Program-made: the position numbers and the translations under genes
Part shown: piece after piece, positions 1 through 5,655 of the stretch
How positions within the stretch are numbered: the first letter of the stretch is position 1
How the letters are laid out: each line of letters begins with the position of its first letter
Notes under the pieces: model-generated
Databases searched by the model: none
The model's input: only the letters and a program-made list of their open reading frames with translations
Told to the model about the DNA's origin: nothing
Assembly: GCA_943330925.2 (NCBI GenBank)
Contig: CALQJP020000114.1
Coordinates: forward strand, 1-7,434
Source: Chryseobacterium gleum
GTDB lineage: Bacteria; Bacteroidota; Bacteroidia; Flavobacteriales_D; Sanyastnellaceae
Length of the DNA: 7,434 nt
Reading direction: 5' to 3'

Positions 1-3000
1 TGTAAGATTCACAAGCTGCGATGGTTGTGGCGTTCACGGTAATTGGCGTAATCGTCAAATTCAACGTCACGATGCTATCGCAACCGGCGGCGTTGGTGCC
101 TGTCCATGTGGCGGTGTTGTTTGAGCTGGTGTAGGTGTTACCGTGCCAGTCGTAAGAACCACATGCAACGATCGTTTCGGTAGATGATGATGCCGGGTTT
201 ACCACAGCATCAACTGTAGTAGAAGCCGAGCAGCCGAAAGGATCTGTGAAGGTGACTGTGTAGGTTCCACTGTCGGTAGTTGAAGCACTAGCGATGGATG
301 GGTTTTGAACACTGAAAGCATTAGGCCCTGTCCATGCGTAAGTCCCAGCTGCAGCAATAGGCGGTGAGAAACGGAATGCATCGGCAGTAGCATTCCATGC
401 TGTGTTGTTGCGTCCTGGAACCGTGGTTGCTAAAGTTCCGGTAGAATTTTCTATTCCCTGGGTTTGGTTTGAACCTGTTGTTGTAATCGCTGAGTTATGG
501 ATTTCAATGATTCCAGAAGGATATAGAATTATTTCACCTGATACGGTTCCGCTTCCTGCAAAAAGAGTTTCAACATTATTAAATCTCACCACAAATCGAT
601 TAGGGCTTGTTAAGTTGAAATAATCAATTGTGCCTCCATTTCGAGTATCCAAATCCACCCAAGCCAAAGCGATTACTGCATTTGGAGTATTCGCGTTTGG
701 TAATGCTTGGGGAACAAAGGAATTGGAAGGATTAAATGAAATAAACCCGTTGGTTGAGACATATACATTTGTGTAGGTGATGCCATAATAAGTGAAGTTG
801 AAACCAATGGGAATTGCTCCACTAACAATATCGTCACCCGCAGGCCCTGCCGATGCTGCAGTTGCTGGAGTTACCGGTGCGTAGGCAATTGATTCAACTG
901 AATAATTACCAGCTACAAGTTGAGTAACTACCCCTGTTGAGGTTAGGTTTAACGCACCTCCCTCACATACAGGCGAATTTGAACTCGCCGTGATGGTAGG
1001 TGAAGAAGAAACTTGAGCGCTCACCGTTGCAGTAGTCACGCAGGTTCCCTCTGTAACTGTTACGCTGTAAGTGCCGGAGGTAGTAATGTTAGCGGTTTGA
1101 GCATTTCCAAGGCCACCCGACCAGGAGAACGTTGCACCTGCAGGACCAGCTGTTGCAATAGCCGGGTTTCCTCCACAGAGCGCAACTGGATTAGGAGTTA
1201 TACTTGCGATTGAATAAGTAGTCGCGGACAAACTCGATGAAGCTGAAAATCCGCAATTATCAGTGAGTGTGCATGCGTAAACGTGTGTTCCGGCACTAGT
1301 AGTTATAGTGGCGGCATTTGTTCCGAAAGCAACTCCGTCCTCCGTCCAGCTATACGTAAAAGGAGCCGCGCCTCCGGTTGGTGCTGCAGATACTGTTTGA
1401 GTCCCAACACAAGAATTTGCTCCTCCAACGGTTAAGCTTACAGCTGAAACGGGAATATTCTGAATCGTAACACTTCCGGTTGACGTACATCCGTATGCAA
1501 GGTCACTTACCGTAACAGTATACGTGTCGGACGATGAAGATAACGTTGCAACCGGATTATAACTTGCTGCATTCGATACATGAGTAGCAGGCGAACCTAC
1601 CCAATTAAATGAATATAGTGTGGGATCCATAATGAAGATGATATAGTCATCGGTAGAACCTGAACCAAATGTTGAGCAAGCATCCGCTGCACCGTTAGTA
1701 TTCGTATTAAAAGCTTGTCGGGAACGAACACGCATGCCGGTAGCGCCTAAACTAGCATTTGACGGCACTGTAAATGAAGCAGTACCAGCGGTTGCATTGG
1801 TATATACCTGTGTCCATTCTGCAGGTTCGAATTGACCATTGCGATTGTAATCGATAAACATAGATACATTTGCAGTAAATTCCGGGGTGCTTGGTCCCGC
1901 GGTGCTAACGGAAATAGTATATGTTTGACCAGGTACTAAAACAGCCGTGGTGTTGCCAGATGCCGCATAGGCCGTATAAATGCCATTCCCCGGTATAATA
2001 TTACACACCGGGTTATTATTCAGTGTAGTTCCGGCAATGGTAACATGAGTTAATCTGGACAAATCGCAATCGTTGCTGGTGGACAAATTTGAAGTACAGT
2101 AGGTAGGAGCTTCTAAAGTTCCTCCAACACCTGCAATCAATTGGCTTGTGCCGCCAACGCAAAGGTTGGAAGGAGTGGCTATTACAGAAACAACAGGCAA
2201 TGGATTAATCGTCAAGTTCAACGTCACAATGCTGTCGCAACCGGCGGCGTTGGTGCCTGTCCATGTTGCGGTGTTGTTCGAGCTGGTGTAGGTGTTACCA
2301 TGCCATTCGTAAGAGCCGCAGGCTGCAATGGTTTCAGTATAATTATAATTTATTGCCGTCCACTGTGCATACAACGTTTGATTTGAAGTAATGGCCACTG
2401 TGCTTTCGGATGTTATCTGCGAGCCGCCGATACTTTCAGTAAACCAACCGTTGAATGCATAACACGGGCGGCTTGCTGTTGCCAGTGTACCATAGGTGGC
2501 GTTGTATAGTACGGTGATAGTTGTGGGTGATGGTGTTGTTCCACCATTTGCATCGAAGGTAACGGTAAGAGGGCCAACGAGGTAACCATTGATCAACTGC
2601 CAATCCGTAGGAAGAGCAGATGGGGTGCCCGTGATTCCACCGGACCAAACCCCGGTGAGGATCGCACCGGTGAGGTCGGCACCGGAAATGTTTATATTTC
2701 TCAGATCCATATTGGTCAGGTCAGCACCGGTCAGAATCGCACCGGTCAGGTCCGAATTGTATAAGCTCGCGTTGTTGCCGTAGATGCCTATACCCGATAG
2801 GTTCGCACCGCTCAGGTTCGCACCGGCCAGATTCGCGCTAGTCACGTTCGCACCGGTCAGTATTGCTCCGGTCAGGTTTGCACCTGACATGTTGCTACTT
2901 GAAATTTCAGTGCTGCTTAGGTTTGCACCGGATAGGTTTGCACCGGGTAGGTTCGCACTCAATAAGCTCACAGCGGTGAGGTTTGCATTGCTCAGGTCCG

Positions 3001-3322
3001 CATTGTCCAAATTGGCAACGTTCATGTTTGCGCCGGTCAAGTTTGCACCGGTCAGGTTCGCACCTTGCAAAAATGCTTGAACCACGGACGCACCAGACAG
3101 ATTTGCATCGGATAGGTTCGCATCGTTTAGGTTTGTTTGATAGAGGATCGCGCCCGACAGGTTCGCACCCGCTAGATTCGCATTGAACAGGTTTACACCG
3201 CTCTTATCGCATCCGGACCAGTTTACAGATGGTGCGGGCGGAGCGCTGCAATCCTGCGCCTGAAGCGAAAGGAAGACTGCGCTCCATAAAAAGATTAAGG
3301 TTGTAAAGAAAGATTTTTTCAT
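1..3322 (-). CDS. Giant secreted multidomain surface/adhesin-like protein, C-terminus beyond window
   Basis: This is an open frame of 1107 codons with no stop, running off the window start. The ATG at 3322 is followed by a signal peptide (MKKSFF, hydrophobic core, SLQAQ, cleavage near residue 23), so the protein is exported. Domains in order: pentapeptide repeats (A-N-L-x-G type, residues 43-224) closing with a LPTDWQLINGYLVGP-like cap; an InlB B-repeat/Flg_new module (VTFDANGG to LYAQW, 250-321); a TETIAACGSY...CDSIVTLNLTI module (328-372); a GEVED domain (405-562, with MFIDYNRNGQFE and STDDYIIF); several Cys-containing Ig/PKD-like modules (565-790); a nidogen-like beta-sandwich (about 805-986, YYGITYTNVYVSTNGFISF); an Ig-like module; then a second CDSIVTLNLTI module (1047-1091) and the start of a third. 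By family these are extracellular, usually type IX-secreted proteins, but the C-terminal sorting signal would lie outside the window. The function (adhesion, matrix or carbohydrate binding) is inferred. The start has no Shine-Dalgarno but an A-rich leader, as is usual in Bacteroidota. Confidence 0.93.
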   Translation of the reverse strand, partial: MKKSFFTTLIFLWSAVFLSLQAQDCSAPPAPSVNWSGCDKSGVNLFNANLAGANLSGAILYQTNLNDANLSDANLSGASVVQAFLQGANLTGANLTGANMNVANLDNADLSNANLTAVSLLSANLPGANLSGANLSSTEISSSNMSGANLTGAILTGANVTSANLAGANLSGANLSGIGIYGNNASLYNSDLTGAILTGADLTNMDLRNINISGADLTGAILTGVWSGGITGTPSALPTDWQLINGYLVGPLTVTFDANGGTTPSPTTITVLYNATYGTLATASRPCYAFNGWFTESIGGSQITSESTVAITSNQTLYAQWTAINYNYTETIAACGSYEWHGNTYTSSNNTATWTGTNAAGCDSIVTLNLTINPLPVVSVIATPSNLCVGGTSQLIAGVGGTLEAPTYCTSNLSTSNDCDLSRLTHVTIAGTTLNNNPVCNIIPGNGIYTAYAASGNTTAVLVPGQTYTISVSTAGPSTPEFTANVSMFIDYNRNGQFEPAEWTQVYTNATAGTASFTVPSNASLGATGMRVRSRQAFNTNTNGAADACSTFGSGSTDDYIIFIMDPTLYSFNWVGSPATHVSNAASYNPVATLSSSSDTYTVTVSDLAYGCTSTGSVTIQNIPVSAVSLTVGGANSCVGTQTVSAAPTGGAAPFTYSWTEDGVAFGTNAATITTSAGTHVYACTLTDNCGFSASSSLSATTYSIASITPNPVALCGGNPAIATAGPAGATFSWSGGLGNAQTANITTSGTYSVTVTEGTCVTTATVSAQVSSSPTITASSNSPVCEGGALNLTSTGVVTQLVAGNYSVESIAYAPVTPATAASAGPAGDDIVSGAIPIGFNFTYYGITYTNVYVSTNGFISFNPSNSFVPQALPNANTPNAVIALAWVDLDTRNGGTIDYFNLTSPNRFVVRFNNVETLFAGSGTVSGEIILYPSGIIEIHNSAITTTGSNQTQGIENSTGTLATTVPGRNNTAWNATADAFRFSPPIAAAGTYAWTGPNAFSVQNPSIASASTTDSGTYTVTFTDPFGCSASTTVDAVVNPASSSTETIVACGSYDWHGNTYTSSNNTATWTGTNAAGCDSIVTLNLTITPITVNATTIAACESY
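49..180 (-). repeat. Direct repeat, distal copy of the CDSIVTLNLTI module
   Basis: This stretch matches 2206-2337 without gaps, with about 15 mismatches in 132 positions and a 32-bp identical core. It encodes T-E-T-I-V-A-C-G-S-Y-D-W-H-G-N followed by the AAGCDSIVTLNLTI end. The two copies are 2157 bp apart, exactly 719 codons, so they are in the same frame of the same gene. Confidence 0.93.
2206..2337 (-). repeat. Direct repeat, proximal copy of the CDSIVTLNLTI module
   Basis: This is the partner of the copy at 49-180. It encodes residues 329-372 (ETIAACGSYEWHGNTYTS, then CDSIVTLNLTI). It follows the InlB-like module and precedes the GEVED domain. The high DNA identity suggests recent duplication or gene conversion. 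Confidence 0.93.
2650..3200 (-). repeat. 15-bp degenerate tandem repeats encoding the pentapeptide solenoid
   Basis: About 36 consecutive 15-bp units encode A-(N/D/I)-L-(T/S/A)-G pentapeptides, giving residues 43-224 of the secreted protein. Pentapeptide repeats fold as a right-handed quadrilateral beta-helix. The same periodicity produces spurious open frames rich in R-F-A-P on the opposite strand. Confidence 0.9.
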
Positions 3323-3373
3323 TGTGTGAAATTTGTTTGAAGGTTAGTTCGACTAGCTTTTTTCGTCGCGGGG

Positions 3374-3406
3374 CAAATGTTCGGTCATGAAAAATGGGCT
3401 TGCAAA
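3374..3406 (-). promoter_or_regulatory. Candidate Bacteroidota-type promoter of the secreted-protein gene
   Basis: On the minus strand a TTTG (3406-3403) is followed after 21 bases by AACATTTG (3381-3374). This matches the Bacteroidota -33 TTTG / -7 TAnnTTTG pattern with one mismatch in the -7 box. Transcription would start near 3368, leaving a leader of about 45 bases before the ATG at 3322. The TCATCCC direct repeat sits just upstream, where an activator would bind. Confidence 0.45.
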
Positions 3407-3408
3407 AA

Positions 3409-3442
3409 TTTGGGATGAAAGGGGCGTTTTTAGGGATGAGAG
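3409..3442 (-). promoter_or_regulatory. Candidate operator: two TCATCCC direct repeats, 21-bp step (upstream of secreted protein)
   Basis: On the minus strand TCATCCC occurs at 3439-3433 and again at 3418-3412, exactly 21 bp apart, with a TAAAAA tract between them. The whole box matches the one at 5600-5633 with three mismatches over about 35 bp. Two-turn direct repeats are the typical binding-site geometry of LytTR regulators, and a LytTR regulator is encoded nearby. The half-site does not match the published general LytTR consensus, so the assignment rests on geometry, duplication and position. Confidence 0.5.
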
Positions 3443-3668
3443 GGGATAATGACAAATGACGAATGACAAATAATTAGTGACTAGTGACGAATGACTAGTG
3501 ACAAATGAGTTGACGGCGGTGATAATTGGATTAGGTCGTTTTTATTCGTTAAGGGATGAACGCTCCAAGTAGTGACTAATGACTAGTGACTAATGACGAA
3601 TTGAGTTGACGGATGTAATAATCCGATCAAGTCGATTTTTTTCGCGAAGGGATGAACGCGCCAAATAA

Positions 3669-3817
3669 TGACTAGTGACAAATGACAAGTGACAAATGAG
3701 TTGACGGCGGTTTTGGATGTATATGGTCGTTTTTTTTCTCGGAACGATAAACGCTCGCAGCACATCCAGAACTACGCGCCCATTTGTCATTCGTCACTAG
3801 TCATTCGTCACTAGTTA
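3669..3817. repeat. Inverted repeat formed by opposed heptamer arrays, first copy
   Basis: The array at 3669-3696 and the opposed array ending at 3817 can pair over 28 bp with 24 matches, leaving a loop of roughly 90 bases. The loop ends in a 30-bp sequence (3753-3782) repeated almost exactly at 4031-4060. Confidence 0.7.
3753..3782. repeat. 30-bp direct repeat (partner at 4031-4060)
   Basis: This sequence is identical to 4031-4060 except for one base and in both places immediately precedes an inverted heptamer array. It marks the end of the composite element. Confidence 0.9.
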
Positions 3818-3948
3818 ATTGAGGGCGGTGGTAATTGGATGAGGGCGACAAGTAATGACAAATGACTAATGACTAGTGACAAATGAGTTCACGTATGCAA
3901 TGGATGCATAGCTATAATTTTTCACGAAGGGATGAACGCGCCAAATAA

Positions 3949-4088
3949 TGACAAGTGACAAATGACAAGTGACAAATGAGTTGACAGACGCAATGGATGC
4001 GCGACTAAAATTTTTCGCGAAAGGATGAACGCTCGGAGCACATCCAGAACTACGCGCCCATTTGTCATTAGTCACTAGTCACTAGTCA
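3949..4088. repeat. Inverted repeat formed by opposed heptamer arrays, second copy
   Basis: The array at 3949-3976 and the opposed array at 4061-4088 can pair over 28 bp with about 23 matches. Layout and loop sequence parallel the copy at 3669-3817, including the GCACATCCAGAACTACGCG segment next to the inverted arm. Two copies of one composite about 140 bp long suggest a MITE-like or REP-like intergenic element. Confidence 0.7.
4031..4060. repeat. 30-bp direct repeat (partner at 3753-3782)
   Basis: This is the second copy of the 30-bp segment, one mismatch from the first. It immediately precedes the inverted array at 4061-4088, which lies just downstream of the four-helix-bundle gene. Confidence 0.9.
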
Positions 4089-4101
4089 TTTCTCATACGG
4101 T

Positions 4102-4470
4102 TTATCTATTTAAGTTTGATTGGGCTGTTTTGATGCTGGCCGTCAGCAAGCGCATGAGCTCATTGGCTTGCGATTGTATAGACTGTGCAGCTTCGCTATC
4201 GAGCAACCGCAATTCAAGCATCATTGCAATCCAATACCTTGATTCGTTGCATTCCTTTCTTGCAATAGCAAGCTTACTGATAAAATCAGATTTGCTTTGC
4301 GCGTACTCAGACTCTGCGTAAAGTGCGCCAACCGCCGTTGCTGATCGCATCAACTGACGAGAAAGAACAAACTCATTTTTGGTCTTCATCAAACCAGTGC
4401 ATAGACGATAGGAATCTACACCGAATCGAAATGATTTGTTTGAGAGCAGCTCTTTGTTGTTGTGATTCAT
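4102..4470 (-). CDS. Four-helix-bundle protein, 23S rRNA IVP/S23-like family
   Basis: This is a 122-residue all-alpha protein with the family pattern: NKSFRFGVDSYRL in helix 1, EFVLSRQLMRSATAVGALYAE in helices 1-2, then AQSKSDFISKLAIARKECNESRYWIAM and a Leu-rich last helix. Members were first seen inside 23S rRNA intervening sequences but are mostly free-standing in Bacteroidota. They form pentameric bundles and are related to Avd of diversity-generating retroelements. Their function is not established. The ATG at 4470 is chosen because family similarity starts shortly after it; an in-frame ATG at 4491 would add MCHKIEA. No rRNA sequence surrounds it, so it is not a 23S insert here. Heptamer arrays flank it at 4061-4088 and 4595-4622. 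Confidence 0.88.
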   Translation of the reverse strand: MNHNNKELLSNKSFRFGVDSYRLCTGLMKTKNEFVLSRQLMRSATAVGALYAESEYAQSKSDFISKLAIARKECNESRYWIAMMLELRLLDSEAAQSIQSQANELMRLLTASIKTAQSNLNR

Positions 4471-4517
4471 TGCTTCGATTTTATGGCACAAACCAAAAAC
4501 AAAGCATCGGGATAATC

Positions 4518-4534
4518 TATTCCCTATTGGAATA
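4518..4534. promoter_or_regulatory. Small palindrome upstream of the four-helix-bundle gene
   Basis: TATTCC (4518-4523) and GGAATA (4529-4534) form a perfect 6-bp inverted repeat around a 5-base loop, about 50 bp upstream of the ATG at 4470. It could be an operator, or chance in an AT-rich stretch. I see no clear promoter in 4471-4594. Confidence 0.25.
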
Positions 4535-4594
4535 AAATATTTAAGGCAAAAAAGGCTCTATACCCCATCTATCAACATGGTGCCCTTTGCCAAA

Positions 4595-4622
4595 TTAGTC
4601 ATTCGTCACTAGTCATTTGTCA
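4595..4622. repeat. Heptamer array overlapping the 3' end of the response-regulator gene
   Basis: Four units (TTAGTCA, TTCGTCA, CTAGTCA, TTTGTCA) in the same orientation as the array at 4061-4088, with a diverged fifth unit at 4623-4629. The regulator's stop codon (4615-4613) lies inside the third unit, so the array provides the last few codons and the terminator of that gene. Confidence 0.92.
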
Positions 4623-5323
4623 CTTGTCCACGCCTTCACCACCTCCTTGCGCATCGTCGCGCTGAGGTCAAACGATTGTGGGCCGAGCCATACGTTGTCG
4701 GTGGTGATGTGCGTGATGTGATGCACGTTGGCGATGGTGGAGCGATTGATATACACGAAGTGCTGCGTTGGCAAAAGACTGTAGACGTCTTTCAGCGTGG
4801 CGCGAAAGAGTTTGCGCTGGCCGTCGCTCAGATGCACTTGCACGTAGTTGTCGGAGTTTTGAATGAAGAGGATGTCGTGCTGCTTGAGCTTGATGGTTTG
4901 CCTGGCCGCCTGAAAGATGATGTACTCTTCTTTCTTTTTGGGTTGATTGCGCTGATGATTCAACATCGCAATTTCAATGGCAGTATGCAAGTCTTCTTTT
5001 TGAAACGGTTTCACCAGATAGGCGAGTGGTTCCGTTTCTTTCACACGGTCGATGGTGGCGCGGTCGCTGTTGGCCGTAAGGAAGATGATGGCGCAGTTGA
5101 AATGCTCCTTCACATATTTGGCCACCTCAATGCCGTCGCGACTACCGCTGATGCGGATATCGAGAAGCAGCAGGTCGGGTGCGGTGCGTTCAATGAGCGC
5201 GATGGCTTCCGAATAACTGCCGGCTTTTCCAACCACATCATACTGCAGCTCTTTGAGCACTTGCGCAATGGTCGTTGCGATCACCATTTCATCTTCAATG
5301 ATGGCTATGCTGTAGGCTGACAT
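4613..5323 (-). CDS. LytTR-family response regulator
   Basis: This is a 236-residue cytoplasmic transcription factor. Residues 4-120 are a CheY-like receiver with acidic residues E10-D11-E12, phosphoacceptor D55 in LLLLDIRISG, T83 and K105 in LVKPF. Residues 125-230 are a LytTR DNA-binding domain (IKLKQHDILFIQNSDNYVQVHLSDG, then FVYINRSTIANVHHI). The length is normal for the LytR/AlgR class. The start at 5323 is chosen because the receiver begins at once (MSAYSIAIIEDE). Upstream in-frame residues to 5404 would overlap the zinc-ribbon gene and match nothing. The gap to that gene is 32 bp, implying cotranscription, and the kinase further upstream is the likely phosphodonor. The C-terminal T-S-D-K and stop are contributed by heptamer repeat sequence. 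Targets are not shown directly; TCATCCC boxes are candidates. Confidence 0.95.
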   Translation of the reverse strand: MSAYSIAIIEDEMVIATTIAQVLKELQYDVVGKAGSYSEAIALIERTAPDLLLLDIRISGSRDGIEVAKYVKEHFNCAIIFLTANSDRATIDRVKETEPLAYLVKPFQKEDLHTAIEIAMLNHQRNQPKKKEEYIIFQAARQTIKLKQHDILFIQNSDNYVQVHLSDGQRKLFRATLKDVYSLLPTQHFVYINRSTIANVHHITHITTDNVWLGPQSFDLSATMRKEVVKAWTSDK

Positions 5324-5355
5324 GGATAAGGCGTGTTTCGGTTTTTTCGGGTTCG

Positions 5356-5556
5356 TTATTTCTCGGTAATGGTCATGCGTTTGCCACAGTCGTCGCAGCG
5401 CCACGAGGTGGTGACCTCTGCGCCGCCCGACACATAGTCGAAGAACCGCCGGATGACTCCGGTTTTTTCAGGATGCATATCTACTCCGCACACGGAGCAT
5501 TGCACCATGTTCTCGATCTGTGGTTGTGACTTCTTTTTGGGGGTGGTGTTTGACAT
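5356..5556 (-). CDS. Small zinc-ribbon protein between kinase and regulator
   Basis: This is a 66-residue protein with a Lys/Gln-rich polar N-terminus (SNTTPKKKSQPQ) followed by CxxC (C20, C23) and a second CxxC (C54, C57) thirty residues later, the four-cysteine pattern of a zinc ribbon. There is no signal peptide or membrane segment, so it is probably cytoplasmic. I do not recognise a specific family. Its place between a sensor kinase and a LytTR regulator suggests an accessory role or merely cotranscription. The start at 5556 is preferred: the in-frame ATG at 5592 lies only 11 bp from the proposed operator and would add an unremarkable MYYPASISFARE extension. A third possibility is the Met at residue 17 (5508). 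No strong ribosome binding site is visible. Confidence 0.75.
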   Translation of the reverse strand: MSNTTPKKKSQPQIENMVQCSVCGVDMHPEKTGVIRRFFDYVSGGAEVTTSWRCDDCGKRMTITEK

Positions 5557-5564
5557 TTCTCGTG

Positions 5565-5597
5565 CGAATGAAATAGAAGCCGGGTAATACATCCAAC
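5565..5597 (-). promoter_or_regulatory. Weak candidate promoter of the zinc-ribbon/regulator operon
   Basis: On the minus strand a GTTG (5597-5594 region) is followed after 21 bases by TTCATTCG (5572-5565), a poor match to TAnnTTTG. The TTG has the same spacing from the second TCATCCC as in the promoter of the secreted protein, which is the main support. Transcription would begin within a few bases of the ATG at 5556, implying a leaderless message, or else translation from a later start. Confidence 0.25.
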
Positions 5598-5599
5598 TA

Positions 5600-5633
5600 T
5601 TTGGGATGAAAATGGCCTTTTTAGGGATGAGAG
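5600..5633 (-). promoter_or_regulatory. Candidate operator: two TCATCCC direct repeats, 21-bp step (upstream of zinc ribbon/regulator)
   Basis: On the minus strand TCATCCC occurs at 5630-5624 and 5609-5603, again exactly 21 bp apart and separated by a TAAAAA-rich spacer. It lies in the 99-bp gap between the kinase stop and the zinc-ribbon start. The near-identity to the box at 3409-3442 suggests one regulator binds both, and would allow autoregulation of the LytTR gene. Confidence 0.5.
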
Positions 5634-5655
5634 CCTTTCATTATGAGCAATGTCA

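Larger units (their letters stand above)
3450..4095. repeat. Intergenic heptamer-repeat island (TGACNAR arrays in higher-order units)
   Basis: This gene-free stretch is built from blocks of a 7-bp repeat with consensus TGACNAR (TGACAAA, TGACGAA, TGACTAG, TGACTAA, TGACAAG). Blocks on the plus strand lie at 3450-3505 (8 units, one diverged), 3573-3600, 3669-3696, 3856-3883 and 3949-3976 (4 units each). Inverted blocks lie at 3783-3817 (5 units) and 4061-4088 (4 units). Spacers between blocks are related to one another: TGAGTTGACGG at the left, a T-run with TTCGCGAA in the middle, and GGGATGAACGC at the right, giving a longer period of about 93-96 bp. Short minus-strand open frames here are made wholly of repeat sequence and I do not call them genes. 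Confidence 0.92.

Noticed and set aside
2589..3080. Plus-strand open frames rich in R-F-A-P repeats
   Set aside because: They are the opposite-strand reading of the 15-bp pentapeptide-encoding repeats; the minus frame has the signal peptide and the coherent domain order.
3590..4075. Minus-strand open frames of 60-69 codons in the repeat island
   Set aside because: They consist entirely of repeat sequence (recurring VNSFVT, LARSSL or WRVHPF strings), lack a start signal and match no family; they are by-products of the repeats.
3450..4095. Regularly spaced short repeats resembling a CRISPR array
   Set aside because: The repeated blocks are themselves 7-bp tandem arrays, the intervening sequences are similar to each other rather than unique, orientation switches within the island, and no cas gene is present.
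4102..4491. Four-helix-bundle gene as an intervening sequence within 23S rRNA
   Set aside because: No rRNA sequence is visible on either side; neighbours are protein genes and heptamer repeats.
4536..4594. Rho-independent terminator between the regulator and the four-helix-bundle gene
   Set aside because: There are T-rich and GGC/GCC stretches, but I could not find a stem of useful length followed by a U tract in the right direction.
4676..5320. 214-codon plus-strand open frame
   Set aside because: It is antisense to the receiver and LytTR domains of the regulator and has no recognisable domain of its own.
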